A stretch of 64,000 nt of DNA from Polydactylus sextarius (GCA_016801845.1 CM028921.1:14511275-14575274), one strand, 5' to 3'; counted from the stretch's first letter, positions 22,050 through 34,949 are shown. Numbers and translations are program-made. The notes: a model not told the origin generated them from the letters alone.

Positions 22050-22480
22050 GTTTTCTCTCTCTCTCCCCCTCTCAGAGGCCTAGGTGGCTGCCCCTCCTCC
22101 AGCTTGCAGAGGTTCCCAATCTCCTAATCAGCAGTGCTGCTTTGGTGCCGTCCCTCTCCCTCTCTCAGAGGTCTAGCTGGATGCTCTTCCCTGGCTCGCA
22201 GTAGTTCTCTATCACCTAATCAGCAGGATTAGTTGTCTCCCTTTCAGTGGAAAGGTGGTTAGCGTGATAAGTTAAACATTGTAGCATTGTGTTTAGTTTG
22301 GTCCCTGGTTCCTTTTGCAGGCCAGCGTCCTCAGTTTGATCATTATCCTGGTTCCTCTTGAATGCCAGCGCCTTTAGTTCACCCTGATTTTGTTTTGGCC
22401 ATGATCCTATCTGTTTGTCCGCTCTGTCTGTGATCAATCCTGGGAATAATTTACCTTTTGTTACTCCCCTCATCCTTTAT
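22050..22480. repeat. Diverged tandem duplications
   Basis: Two units of about 90 bp share CTCTCAGAGG, CTAGNTGG and CACCTAATCAGCAG-like words (22055-22145 and 22149-22232). Two 30-bp units, CTGGTTCCTTTTGCAGGCCA and CTGGTTCCTCTTGAATGCCA, start at about 22303 and 22349. The element class is unknown. Confidence 0.5.
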
Positions 22481-22811
22481 ACCCAGGGGTCGTAACATTC
22501 ATGGTAGTGTTCCATCAACATAAAGTTTATCCACTGAATGGAAATCCTTTCAGGAGTTTGCCTCTTTCAGGAGTTTGCCTCTGCTTTTAAGCATGACTTT
22601 ATGTTTGTAAAGCTCGAATGTAGCTATAATTTGCAAACTGTTTGCTCCCATTATTGACTTTAAGGGTGAACTTGGTGGAATGTTATTTCATCCATGGTCT
22701 GTTTGGTGAGTTTAAGGGATGTTTCCATGAACTTTTTCAGAGCTTCCTCTGGATTATCGGGATTTTGCTCAGGTGTGCAGGAAAATATTAATTTATCAAC
22801 CAGTGTGGCTT

Positions 22812-23081
22812 TTATGGTGGTATGGTTTTGTTTTCATCGGTGCAATGCGATACTTGACTGGATAAAGTTTTAACAGTTCCTTTCAGTTCCTTGTTTTCTT
22901 GTATGAGTGATTCGATCTGAAGTTGAGAAAATTCAAGACCGGCTTTGAGCTCTCTAATGTCATCACAGAGTAGTTCCAGTACAGACAGTTTTGAATTAAT
23001 GGATTCAAGTACTGACACGAGTCCACCGTCTGTTCCCGTGGACCAGTCTCTTTTAATTTTCTTTCTTTCAGATGTTTTCAT
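22812..23081 (-). mobile_element. LINE ORF1-like coiled-coil fragment (L1/Tx1 type)
   Basis: The minus strand encodes about 89 residues with SINSKLSVLELLCDDIRELK, EFSQLQIESLIQENKELKG and VKTLSSQV. These are heptad-spaced Leu/Ile typical of the N-terminal coiled coil of L1-type ORF1 proteins in fish. The RNA-binding domain and ORF2 are missing. Confidence 0.55.
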
Positions 23082-23387
23082 GGGACCTGTTTCAGAAAGC
23101 AGGTGTAGTCAAAATTTAGTTAGTTGCATTACGGTCTAAGGCAAGACAAGACAATACCTGCCATGTCAGTGCCTCTCTGTAAGTCCTCTGAGAAAGGCTG
23201 AATATAAGATGGCTGTCAAATACCCACCCACTCATTAGCTGACGTGCTTTGGCTTGTGTTCAATTAAATCAATCATGCCCAAGGCCTATGAATACAATGT
23301 TCACTACAACAGATTAGGTAGAACCATGGACTTAAAATTACCTAATTTCACTGTTGCAGAAACCCATGCACTGCTAGGGTTAAGTGC

Positions 23388-23853
23388 ATGGGGTGCACAG
23401 GGTTAAGTCTGGCCAGAAGAGGACCTGAAAGTAAATTTAGATGGAAGAACCAGAGGGCCACAACAACAAAGGACCTTGCTGAAGCAAAAAAAACACCCAA
23501 ACAGGCAACAAACCCCTTAAGAAAGGTGAATACACAGATGTGGTTCTGGATATTATTGGAGATGAGAAATCTAAAGCTCTGCTTGGCATTCAAGGTGTTG
23601 TATGGGATGGTGAGCCTGTTCCTCCTAATGCAGAGGAAAAAAATATTCTAGATCTCAGCCCTGTTTGAGGCTTGAGGCGTCCGTTGCCAAATAATAATGA
23701 TGCCTATAAAACACTTCTTAAACAAGAAACTGAAAGAGCAGTAGCACAGATACTCCTGGAAGAGGAACAAATCAAGCTGACCAAACTGCAGCAAACCAAA
23801 GTAAAACTTCAGATCCACCTCCTAAATGCTGGTCTCTCCTCTTATTGGTCCTG
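23388..23853 (+). pseudogene. Unidentified coding relic with C-terminal coiled coil
   Basis: I do not recognise the family. With one frame change the plus strand reads RRGPESKFRWKNQRATTTKD (basic), then EYTDVVLDIIGDEKSKALLG, GVVWDGEPVPPNAEEKNILD and a stop. A following ORF from 23672 (AYKTLLKQETERAVAQILLE and EEQIKLTKLQQTKVKLQ) is strongly helical. A basic start plus a coiled-coil end resembles accessory DNA-binding proteins of DNA transposons (Myb/SANT type), but no such domain is visible. Confidence 0.35.
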
Positions 23854-24079
23854 AGGCTAAGAGAGAGAACCACTTGTCAAAATCACATGCATTGTCTTTG
23901 AAGACAAGGAAAAAAATTGGTTATTTTTGACAGAGCTTAGATCCACAAGTTAAGCATGTGGTTAGCATGGTATGCGGCAAGAGTCTGCCCATTTCTCTCG
24001 CGAGCCAACACGGAGATGCTGATATATGCTTAATTTCCAGTCGTATTACTTTTTCTTTCCTGTTCTCTGGTCTTCCCTA

Positions 24080-24600
24080 AAAAAAACTCACACCTTCTAC
24101 TCCAGAACTCAGCTGCTCTTGTACTGACCAAGACCAGAAAGTGGGCTCATGTTGCACTCACGGTTTAAATTCACTGGTTGGCTCCCTGTGTCTTTCATTG
24201 AATATAAGGTCCTTTTAATGGTTTTTGAAGGTCTTAACAGTGTTGCGCCTTCTTATCTTGCACGCTTGTTTTTACCCTATGAACCCTTGCAGACTGTGTC
24301 ATCCTCCAGCTCCGGCTTTTTAACCATTCCCATTGTTAAAACTCACGATGAGGCAGCATTACATCTCATGTATATGGAACAGCCTGCTGGAGAACCTGCG
24401 GGCTGCGGAAAATGTTGACATTTTTAAAAGCAGGTTCAATTTAATTTGGCTTTTAACTAATTTCCCCTTTTATCTTATCTTAAATTCTATATTTTAGATA
24501 TCCTATTAAGCCCTACTTTTTAGCACGTTTCTACTTTTATCGACTGCCCTATGTCTCATTTATTTATTCTTACATTTTATTAATAGAATACAATAGGATA
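24080..24600 (+). mobile_element. LINE 3' fragment, family shared with 36.7-37.6 kb
   Basis: It encodes EYKVLLMVFEGLNSVAPSYL and, after a frameshift, LRAAENVDIFKSRFNLIWLL, the C-terminal end of a CR1/L2-type reverse-transcriptase ORF. The DNA matches the inverted copy at 36705-37645, for example GAAAGTGGGCTCA, GGTCCTTTTAAT and TTGCGCCTTCTTATCT. Confidence 0.75.
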
Positions 24601-24604
24601 CCTG

Positions 24605-25775
24605 CACTGGCACCACCTCCTATTTTCAATACGTTAGGATGCGTCTTTTACCTATTAGAGTTCACCTTTGTTGTCCATCAGAGTGATAACATTAGCCGCA
24701 TCTGAACGCAGGAGTTGGCAAGGGGGCGGGCAGGTGCTTACTCTGTGGATCCCTGTCCATCCAGTGCCTTGACATTTGACTCTTTTGGACTTTCACAAAC
24801 GTGGTTAAACACTTGTTTTATGTGTTTCTGTACCACTACTTAAAAACAGACATAGTGTTATGTTGATAAGGCTCCTGGTTGTGTTGCATGGGGCTTAGAA
24901 AGAGATGTTCAGCCACTTTAGCGACACAAAAACTTTGACGTTAGAAATCTGCCTGGATTGCTTAGCTTATTAGCTGCCTGGCCAGACTCACCACTACCGA
25001 GGTGATCTAGCATAGATTTTTTTTTTTTTTTCTAAACTGACATTACTCAGAAACGTCTAACAGTAGAACATTGGTTCAAATGTACCGGAGTTCACCTTTA
25101 ATTTTTAGATTTTTATTTCTCATATCTTATTTTAGATTAAGACTGCCTTTTTTACACAACTACTTACTCCTACAAACATATACATACTTGTGTTTTACAG
25201 CCATGTCCAATCTTTCTGTTAACATGTAGTAACCTCTGAGTGGCATCTTGTTTATCACAGGTAAACTAAGTTAAGCTCAAGATAAACTGAAGCCCAGTGA
25301 TAGTTCATTTGAGTTCATGGCTCCTCTCGCCACTTTCCTCCACTGTTCATTTACAGCCAAACACCATCTGAGTTTAGTCCTCTGTATTGAGCCTTTTTGT
25401 GAATTCCAATTTATTTGTGCAGCCGAAAATCACAAGTTTGTCTCTGAGGCATTTACTTGTACCATCTGTATAGAATATAAAAACCTCTGCTGCTCTTGTT
25501 GAAATAGCTGGTGCCAGTAAAATTACAGTGTAGAGAAACAGAGTGTATAAGAGAAACTACAAAAGAAACTGAATTATAGAAATTCTGAGGGCTCCATGCA
25601 CAGACAATTTCCACAAAGCTATTTGAAAGTTCAGTTTGGTGTTTTAGTATTTTCCTTATGTCAACCAAATCCAGAGCTTTAGTTTTGTCACTTATCTGTG
25701 ACCCTCAGTGTTGAACCCACTCGTTTCAAATCATATCTGTCTCTTTTTTGGCACTTTGTCATCTTGCAACCTTTA
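24605..25775. other. Gene-free stretch
   Basis: A T-run at about 25017-25031; no gene or clear element seen. Confidence 0.4.
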
Positions 25776-25779
25776 GGTA

Positions 25780-26070
25780 AAGTGGCTCAGGCATCTGACA
25801 TATCTAACTGATAGGATGTCTTGAAGTAGACCCACGATACAAGAAAGAGATCATCAGGATGCTCCAGGAGGAGATGGACAGTGTCTAGTGACTCCTGGGC
25901 CATCTTACTGACCTGCTGCCACCAAGACCTGAATGACTGAAAATGGATTGATGTTGACCCATGAGCTTCAGCTGTGGTTTGCCAGTTGTCATTGAAGTGG
26001 GTTTTAGTTTTCTCATTGGCCAGTGCTCTGCAAAATGAGTCATCCAACTGAAAATGGATGAATCAAACTT
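25780..26070 (+). mobile_element. LINE 3' terminus (RTE-like tail)
   Basis: ATGCTCCAGGAGGAGATGGA, CTCCTGGGCCATCTTACTGA and CTGCTGCCACCAAGACC are in the order of the fish LINE end CCAGGAAGAGCTGGA...CTGCTGCCCCCGCGACCC. The end is GAATGACTGAAAATGGATTG, with GAAAATGGATGAATC near 26050. These are tails of a LINE whose last bases are GATGGATGG-like. The window's right end (63688-63722) has the same kind of tail inverted. Confidence 0.55.
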
Positions 26071-26099
26071 TTCTCCTCTGCTTTTACTACTCCTTTTTC

Positions 26100-26548
26100 A
26101 CTTTAAGGTGAGGTAAACTTCTTTAAGTAAAATTGAATCAATAAGGTCAGTGTTGACCTAACCTCAGTGTTGTACTTTGGACACCTTGGGTGCATGACTT
26201 TTAACACTTTATTTTTGGTTTGGTTTTAAACAATGGAGTTTAAAGAAGAATGTTAATAACTCTCCCAAACTCCCCAAGAAAACAAAGCAGAGTTGTGAAA
26301 GTGCTGGGAGACACAGATCTGAACCTTTGCATTCAATAAACAAACTGTTTCCCTTTTTTCTCTTTGTAGTCCCACTGATGGACCTCCTCTGCTCCACCGT
26401 GTCAGAGGTCAGTTTTCTTGCTGTGTGCTTCAATGACAAATAGAAACTTTCACTTTTATTTGAGTGGTTGGAATATTCATATACAGCACAAAATCAGATC
26501 TGAATGGTGCTTCCAGTGATAACATGTAGATATGTAGTTAGAAGATAC

Positions 26549-26588
<40 letters not shown>

Positions 26589-28295
26589 GTAGGTCTAAAT
26601 AAGGGCTGAGCTCCTGATGGTTCACAGTCCAGCTGATGCCAACCACTCAGTCATGAGGCGCAATTAAACTGACCCAGGAAAGAAGAAAATCCAGCATGCA
26701 CAGAAATTCAACAACAATCAAACGTCTTTTATGTTGTGACACTTTTTTGATGTCGGCATGACGAGGCAATTGTTTAACATAGGGGGACAAAGAGAATCCC
26801 AAATTCAGGACACTGCTCGGACATCATAAATAAAATATGTGAAAGCTTGCTTTTCCCCAAAAATACATTATCACAATCCATTTGACACGCTTGAAGGGAC
26901 ATAGACGGATGTGGGAGACACACTCGTCTGCGTATAGTCCTGCACCTCTGGTCTGTTGAGAGTAAACTTTTTAAGAAATTGCAAAACGGGGAGTTTTTGG
27001 CCTGGTTGCTTTCACAAAAATTGATTTCTTTTGTGATTCAGCTGAGCAGATTCCTAGTATCAAACAGTCCCAGGCTGACAACACAGAGCTGTGACAGACT
27101 CAGATCCACTGTGAGCAGTGCTCTGGAGAGAATCGGGCAATTATTCTTAAAGCTTTACAGTGTGAGCCATGTTTACAAAGAGCCACAGATCCATTCATCA
27201 CGAGGAGCCTGGCAGAAAGCTGGCGCTAGTCACTTCACTTACTCATAAAAGTTTGCAATAACAAGGTTCTCAATCTGTCTTTGTCCTCTACACAACAGAT
27301 GCCAGAGTTGGCTTGGAGACAGACATGTGTGCTGTGAGGAAAGTGTTATGTCTTTTGTCACTATGAAAACATGGATGTCTGATGTCTGCTGAAGGTCTGT
27401 GACTGAGGAGTCATTGCCTTTGTTCCCTTTATCTAGTGACATGAAGAAAACAAATTCAAGTCTTTTTTCTCAAAGACCATCCATCTTAAATGGTATTTCT
27501 ATAAACTTTAAGTTTTGTAGCAGTAAAGAGACTCAGGATCAAACAGGTTGAAGTTAACTCTGAAACCTGTTGTCAGTCACTATATTCAGCACTGGACCTT
27601 CTTTGCGTTCGTTGTCAACCAACCAATCAGCACATAGCTCATTTAAATATTCATGATCTTATTGAGTAGGAGAGGAAAACCACTTGTTTCATTCTAGAGG
27701 GATTTAATGAGGCTGCATTAGGTCATTTAGGATCCTCAGCCTTTTTCAGTCCAACCATTATTACATTTGGAGACGTCAAAGAACAGTTTACAATATTCAA
27801 AAATATTTAATAACATCAATTACCTAATTAAAACTAAACTGAACAAATTTTCATGTTTCTCTCTTTATTTCAGTGGTCTGGTCTGGTGCAAAACCTGCCT
27901 CCATACCTACAGGCTCATTCAGGTCCTCTGAGATCTACTTGGTAGATTGATGCTTGTTACAAATTTAACCTAACGTCCTATTTAATTTATTTAACCCTTA
28001 TTCAACCTAATCCCTAAGTTTCAAAAGCAAATCCACTCTTTGTTTAACACAATTCTCATCCTTATTACCATTTTTATTCTATCCCTTTGAACAAAACACC
28101 TGGATCTTAACAGGTTCAATCCCAATTCTTCCTCAATTCCAACTGCTGAAAAGAAGTTGATTGTGTGGTGTGTGAGACTGAGAAGCAAAGACTGGAGGCT
28201 TTCTGTCCCATTCAGGTGATAGTTTAATCTCACAGACTGAATGAAAAAAAATGGTGGCAAAAGTTTCAGGATGCACAAAAAGAAAAGTCAAAATG
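26100..28295. other. Gene-free stretch
   Basis: Only the GATA microsatellite at 26549 stands out. No exon or element recognised. Confidence 0.45.
26549..26587. repeat. (GATA)n microsatellite
   Basis: About nine to ten TAGA/GATA units. Confidence 0.95.
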
Positions 28296-28296
28296 A

Positions 28297-28321
28297 AATA
28301 TATATATATATATATATATAT
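28297..28321. repeat. (AT)n microsatellite at a LINE 3' end
   Basis: About twelve AT units, directly adjoining the 3' end of the minus-strand LINE at 28325-29220. It may derive from that element's tail. Confidence 0.9.
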
Positions 28322-28324
28322 CTT

Positions 28325-29220
28325 CTTCAAAAGAGTTCAGCCATAAGCACATGAAAAGAGAAATGTTTTTTAAACCTGGATTTAAAAGTGTTTACAGTTA
28401 GGTCTGATTTCAGTTCTGCTGGTAGTTTGTTCCAGTTGTGTGCAGCATAACTGCTAAATGCTGCCTCACCGTGTCTGGTTTGAACGCCGTGCTCCACTAT
28501 CTGACCTGAGTCAGTAGATCTCAGAGCCCTACTGGATCTATACTCTACTAACATGTCATTTATGTATTCTGGACCTAAACCATGCAGTGATTTGTAAACT
28601 AGTAGCACAACTTTAAAATCTACTGGGAGCCAGTGTAAAGACTTAAGAATTGGGATGATGTGCTCTTATCTCTTTGTTCTGGTCAAAACTGGTCAAGAGC
28701 TGCCGTGTTCTGAATGAGCTGCAGCTGTTTGAAACTTTTTTTGGGGGGAGTCCAGTCAAAAGACCATTTCAGTAGTCGAGTCTACTGGAGATGAAAGCAT
28801 GAATCAGCTTCTCCTGATCTGTTCGGGACATAAAGCCCTTAATTCTGGATATGTTCTTAAGCTAATAGAATGCTGTTTTGGTGACTGATTTTATGTGACT
28901 GTTGAAGGTCAGATCTGAGCCTATCAGCACGTCAAGGTTTTGGACTTGGTCTTTAGTGTCTAGAGACAGTAACTCAAGGTGTTTACTGACAGCATCCCTC
29001 TTCTCTTTATTGCCAAAAACTATTTTTCCTGATTTAATTGAAGAAAATTTTGGTTCATCCAACTTTTGACTTGCTGTAGACAGTTACACGAAGATAACAA
29101 AAGCTCATTTGTTATTTCACTGGCTGCTAAAATAAAACCAAGAGAGGAAAAAAGTAATTTAAATTCCCTCTGGTGTGTCCTTTGCATTGGGGGTGGACCT
29201 CTGCTTGTTTTCTTCCACAT
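28325..29220 (-). mobile_element. CR1/L2-superfamily LINE, C-terminal third of ORF2
   Basis: Minus strand blocks in order: CLQQVKSWMNQNFLQLNQEK, DLTFNSHIKSVTKTAFYHLR (about 28880), ISSRLDY-like (about 28770), LLVYKSLHGLGPEYINDML and WNKLPAELKSDLTVNTFKSR. These follow the order of the region after the RT domain in such LINEs. Several frameshifts; inactive. Confidence 0.8.
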
Positions 29221-29739
29221 GAAAAGCTATTCAACAATCTTTTGTTCTTTGTTTATTAATTTTCCTCAGTAGGGTGTGAAATAGACTTAGAAAGAACCTG
29301 TAAAGCTCAGTAGAAGTGTTTTAGTAATGTCAGTTACATCATCTGACAGACATTGTGATGGTGATGTCCCCAGGAGGTGATAAATATGTTCCATATTCAC
29401 GTGTTCACTGAGATTTTTGCCTGGATTATTCAGGAACAGACCATACTTGAGTGATGACTTTGGATCTCAGAATATAAGAAGTAAGCTCTGTACATACTAC
29501 ACACATACCTGATAACATCGCCGTAACGTGACATTTCACTAGCCAAGATAACATCATTCAGGTATTTTTTTGGTAGATAAGCAGGAAATAACAAGGCGAG
29601 ACAAATAATAACATATCAAATGTGGTTTGAAGAAATTGAAACAATGTACTATTCAGCTGGACATTCTGGTGGTAATACTGGAGTTATACAGTCACTGATG
29701 TGACTGTATAAAAGAAAACTCAACTGACGCTTGGTGTTT

Positions 29740-30570
29740 TTATCTTCAATGGCAGCATGACCAGTGGAAACTCAGTGGAAAGAGTAAGTGAACTCTTTTA
29801 ATTGATAACTGGTTGAGCCCCCCTTGGCAGCAATCACCTCAACCAGGCTCTTCCTGTAGCTGTGGATCAGACCTGCACATTGTTGAGGAGGAATTTTAGC
29901 CCATTCTTCCTGGCAGAACTGCTTCAGCTTTCCAGAATGTCTCATATATGACCCTCTTCAAGTCGATCCATATCGTGTCTCTTGGGTTGAGGTCTGGGCT
30001 CTGACTTGGCCACTCCAAAAGTCCAATTTTGTTTTTTCTGTAGCCATTCTGTTGTGGACTTGCTCTGGTGTTTTGGGTCGTCGTCCTGTTGCATCACCCA
30101 CCTTCTGCACAGTTTCAGCTGACGTACAGACAGTCTCACATTATCCTGATAAACTGTCTGATACTTGGGAATTCATTGTCCCCTCAGTAATTCCATGATA
30201 TGCTATGCCCTTTCTACAGATGGCAGATGTAGTGCTGCATGTGTGTTTTTTTTCCAAGTTGTTCATCTTTAGTTTCATTAGTCCACAAAACCTTTTACCA
30301 ATACAGTTGTGTAGCGCCAGTGTGCTCTTCTGCAAACTTCAGCCATGTAGCAATGTTGTTTTCGGTAAGCAGTGGCTTCCTTCATGGTGTTTGTTCAATG
30401 TTTTATGTATTGTAGACTCATGAACAGAGATGTTTTTGTCACCGCAGTGTATCTTTCTGAGCTTCTGATGAATTTTTGCAACATATTTTCCAGCTCTCTG
30501 ACCACCGGAAAATCTGACTGCTGGGAGTGTGTTCATCTGTGGTGAACTCGTCCATAAGAGACACATTGAG
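29740..30570 (-). mobile_element. Tc1/mariner transposase relic
   Basis: On the minus strand, from high to low coordinates, there is a helix-turn-helix piece (VHESTIHKTLNKH, about 30395-30435). Then comes GKRFCGLMKLKM with LEKK, a decayed version of the W-x-D-E-S/T-K catalytic block. It is followed by VMQQDDDPKHQSKSTTEWLQ (about 30040-30100), the second catalytic-Asp block of Tc1 transposases. The C-terminal end KLKQFCQEEWAKI then SYRKSLVEVIAAKGG lies at 29825-29935. At least two frameshifts. Terminal repeats not located. Confidence 0.85.
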
Positions 30571-30574
30571 TGGA

Positions 30575-32685
30575 GGAGAACGTAAACATGCGTGTAAATG
30601 TGTACATGTAAACCATGTAGAGACAGAAATGACAAGTCATCATGTAAATAAGATAATAAAATGGTATAACATGCATATATAAAGCATGTTGAGGTAAACA
30701 ATCTTTTGCTGAGTTAAAATTACCTGACTGCTAATTGTGTTAGCCTGTCTATGGCAATTTCCATTATGTGTTAGCATCAAGCTAGTTGGTTACTACTCAC
30801 TGGTTCTCCACATTAAATGTTAAAAATGTTTGTATTAGTGAAAAACAAGTCAGAGAGTGATGGAGAGAGACAGAGGTGTCATGGTAACGATTTGGTACGA
30901 AACACTGAGTAAATATCAGTTGTTTTTCTCAAATAGAAGGATGACATCTTGTCGATACTTCTCAGCCACCGTAGAAGGAAATGTTCTCACGGGCTAAAGA
31001 ATACTATTCAGTTGGTTGCAATATACAAACTCACCACTAGATGGTTGTCAGCTCTGGGAAGAGGAGGCCAAATGAACAGACATGTTCCAGATGAAGTAAG
31101 AGCTACAGTTGTAAACCATGTTATCAGTCATACTGTTACCATAACGTTACAATGCTGGATGAAGAGTGAAGCCAAATGTTGAGAGAACCACTGTGTCCTC
31201 AAGAAGACATTTGCACCATGGTGATTGTAAATGATGATATTAGATTGTGGGAGATACGAACTGTTAGCCAGATCTTAGTCTTTGAATTAGAAAATACCTA
31301 AAGAGTAAACTGTCATGTGACAACATGACAAAGTCGTCTGACTACCTTGTTCATATACAATGACTTGACATTCTGATTGTACTGACAGTGTCACTGACAT
31401 AAATACTTGCTTTTGAGACATAAACTAGGCATTTTGATAAAGATACATTCTTTCACAGCTGATCCACTATGTGGTGCAGTTTGCACTTACGGTTTTGAGA
31501 AATGCACTAACTGATGTGCAAATGTTAATGATTTAATGATGATTTGGAAAATGCACCAAAGCAGCTGAGAAAAACTTTAAAACTAATGAAACCCAAATCT
31601 GGACTTTAAGAGCTGCAACACTTAAAAACACTGCAACAGCAGTTAGAGCTAATCCAAGGTTATTAAAGCTTCCACAGTGATCATGTCTTAATAGCAAAAA
31701 CAGGACAATAAAACAGTCCATTAGAGGAAAAAGGGCAAGAGAATGAAAGCTATTTTCTTGTTGGAATGATGTCTCATTACAGTGAACATCAAAGTCCTCG
31801 GGCAAGAACTGAACCCTGATTACCTTAATGTTTGAATGATACGATGAGGGGAGATTTTGCATTTGTGTTTAATAACTTGTTGGGAACAATCCACTTCATC
31901 TGCAATGTCCCCATTCAAATCAACTATTTTCCTTAGATGTTTAAACACTATGACTAGAAACCAACGCTTCTGTGAAGTGGCAGTTGAATCACACACCTGG
32001 TTCAGAGTGCTCCATCCTGAAAGTCTGATGATGAATTCCTGAGAGTCCTAATTCATTTTCCAGCACAGCATTCAGAGGTGAGGGGGACCTAAGCATGCAG
32101 GTGCTGATAAGGTGTTCAGAGTCATCTCAGTCCCACTCAGCTCTTTGGGAGTTCTCTTGTCTGTCACAGAAAAGTGTCTATGGGGTTTTATTTGTGACAC
32201 ATTTCTGAGCGGGCAATGGGATATTTTGAGTGTAAAAAATATATTTTGCAAGCATGCAACTTATATTTTGAGGAAAAATTAAAGCCGAGCACATAAAACT
32301 TATGGTTGAGCTAAAAAACTATCCTCCTCCATGCTCAGGCAGACTGCTGCACCCTCACAATGCCCCTTTCCCTCAGTCTACCCCAACCATGCTCTTTCAA
32401 CTTCACTTTTGCACTTGCTCAAGTTTTGTACATACTGTGTCACGAAGGTCAAGCAATCAGAGAACTTGGGGGGCAAAAAATTGAGATTGGTTGCTTCTGC
32501 TCCAATCACACTAGAGTTTTACTGAGGCATAGAATTTACTGAAGAGGAGGAAGAAAACGGCTTCGTTTCAAGATTGTGGAGAGACCCTCATCACACATTT
32601 TCGGTCCGTTTTTTATTGTAAACACTGTAATTGTACCACAACAGTAACAGTGGTAACAATGGTAACCTCTTCCTTGTTTTTCTTC
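30575..32685. other. Gene-free stretch
   Basis: No gene, RNA or clear element seen. Confidence 0.4.
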
Positions 32686-32689
32686 TTCT

Positions 32690-33015
32690 ATTCTATTTCA
32701 TTTTTTCTCTTTCCTGTTAATTGCTTCTTTCTCCTCCTCTCACCTCTCACGTACGTCCTTCTTGTTTCCTTTCCCTCCATTTCTTTCTCTCTATCACTAA
32801 CCTAATCTCACCTCTTAGCTTCCTCTCCCGTCTCCCTTCTGCTGATCGTTTTTGTTTTTCCTTCATCTTCCCTTCAGGGGGGAAACTACTTTTCATCTTC
32901 TCCCAGTGTCTAATCTCCTCTTTGTGTTCATCTCCACCTTCCTCTCATCTCCCCTCATTTTCTCTCACTGTCCTCTTTCTCTCTGTTTTTCTAATGTGCC
33001 TTGTCTTGTTTCTGC
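32690..33015. repeat. Polypyrimidine (CT-rich) tract
   Basis: About 325 bp made almost wholly of C and T on the plus strand (CTCCTCC, TTTCTCT, CCTTCC words), so polypurine on the other strand. Possibly an old simple repeat. Confidence 0.75.
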
Positions 33016-33019
33016 TTTA

Positions 33020-33985
33020 AAAATTAAAGACTCACTATTATGTTTTTATTCAAGAACCATTATGAAAGGAGGGCTTGGACTCAGCAGTGTAAACACTGAG
33101 CTAAGTCCCATCGAGAGAGGGGAGCTCCTAGAGGTGTTTCTAACAATGTGCTCAGCGTTAATGAATGGCTGGTGCTGATGGTTTGAAAAGTACACCCAAA
33201 TCTCTGCCAGTGAGCGACAGATTGTTTTGCAGCTATTCATTTACAATTGTTTAGTAAAATACTAAACAAATGTGGATGAAAAGCTCCAAAACACTCGCTA
33301 TCCTCGTCTAAAGAGGAAACAGCCTGTTGTCATTTTATTGTTACTTCCCCTGATGCAGCTTTAAACAGTCAGGTGAAACTGTCACAAATCAAAGATGATA
33401 AACTAAACTCAGTCAGGGATGGTGAGATGGCGGCTGGGGTTCAGTGGTGAGGTGATGAGGAGGCGGCTTTGACAGAAGAGGATCCTGGCAGGTGGAAGAT
33501 CCAGGAGAGAAAACAGGAAGACACAGCTGGCAGCCGCAAAGACAGTCTATCAGATAGACTTGGCAGGTGGATTTTCTGGTGTGAAGAGTTGAAATGTGAC
33601 ACATTCTGAAATCATGGCCATCACAAACACCCGGTGGGGACTGGCTGTTGGTGAAGGGCTCTTATAGTGACACGCTGAAGTCCGGATGATGAATAGATGT
33701 GTTGATTCGTGATGACCATCAGGTCCAGAGAAAGCGGAGGAGTAGGTGATGAGTAGCTCAGATATAACGTGTATCAGTCCACTAAGTGCTTTAACAACAA
33801 TCTTACCATCAGTTCTGTCCCCTGCTGCTGACTAGTAAAGTGTAAAATTACATCTTGTAAAACTCAATTTCAAATCTTTACTTGACCTCAGTGGAAAAGG
33901 TAAAGGAGAGTCCAAGAGCACTGCTGTATAATTATGTGGCAGTGGCCATTATTATCAAAGGTGGGATTGCTGGATGACAATATAA
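33020..33985. other. Gene-free stretch
   Basis: No gene or recognisable element seen. Confidence 0.4.
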
Positions 33986-33989
33986 AGGG

Positions 33990-34945
33990 TGTTCATAGTA
34001 TCCTGTGCTGAACCCTTACTTTATTTTCAGCACATACACAAGTTATGCTTCGGTCCTCAGCTTGTCATTCGAGGTCTGGACTCGCAAATATGAGCGGAGT
34101 AATCATCGCACGACAGGGCTTACGTGAAATTTACGAAACATGCGTATCACACCAATCCCAATGTAAGAACGAATGGCTGTTGATAAATTCAGCAGCGAAA
34201 ATCAATCATAATAAGCATATCACGCCTTCTATAAAAGCACAGTTTAGAAGCCGCACCTCTGGAGTTGCAGAGATGCAAACCGGCAAGAAAGAGAAATTTC
34301 ACCGAGGCTGAAATGGAGACTCTCATGTCTCTGGTAGATGCACACTGTTTAGTATTGTTTGGCAGCCTAAAATCAGGAATTAAAAGTAAAAAAAAAATAA
34401 CAGCTGCAGTCAACAGTGTTTCTATCTGTGATGGTTAATGAAACATCTGATACAACAGAAAATAAAATAATACAAATAAAAACTTTTATTAGAAATAAGA
34501 TCAAGAAGAAAGTCCTTAAATTGGCCACAAAAAAGCACATTGCTGCCCTCAGGCGCACCAAACAACAGACTGACGAAGACAGGTCGGACCCAAGTCAGCC
34601 ATTGACGCAGTGGAGGAGAGAGGGGCCTCACTTATCTGGTTGTCTTCTATTTCGGGAATTCCGGGCGGAAGAGACACCGACACCAACCAAATATATATTT
34701 TAGAAAAATATTTTGTAATTAATAGGCTGCATATTTACGATGAGGATTTGTCGTGACACGTGAGGCACACATCTCCATCAGTGACACGACTGCTGTTTAT
34801 GTACCGTAAGTCACCTCAAGTCAAAAACGAAACTGCATACATTAACTCACACCTGACATAAGATATCATCGTAGCCTCTGCTCACAATCAAATTGGTAAA
34901 TGCCACACTCAATTTATGCCAGTTTTCTGGTGTAGTTTAATAAAT
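33990..34945 (+). mobile_element. PIF-Harbinger relic with Myb/SANT-like ORF
   Basis: From 34303 the plus strand reads TEAEMETLMSLVDAHCLVLF then GSLKSGIKSKKKITAAVNSV. This is the Myb/SANT-like DNA-binding domain of the second protein of Harbinger elements. A later block reads KKHIAALRRTKQQ (about 34530-34570). The preceding ORF (34045-34311) breaks by frameshift just before the domain. The right end carries TTTAATAAATAAGGGCCACT (34926-34945), close to the inverted Harbinger end at 17305-17320. The left end is not found and no DDE transposase is seen. Confidence 0.65.
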
Positions 34946-34949
34946 AAGG

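Noticed and set aside
32721..33178. Hydrophobic ORFs that look like membrane proteins
   Set aside because: The Leu/Phe/Ser content comes from a CT-rich simple-sequence tract; there is no start context, splice structure or homology.
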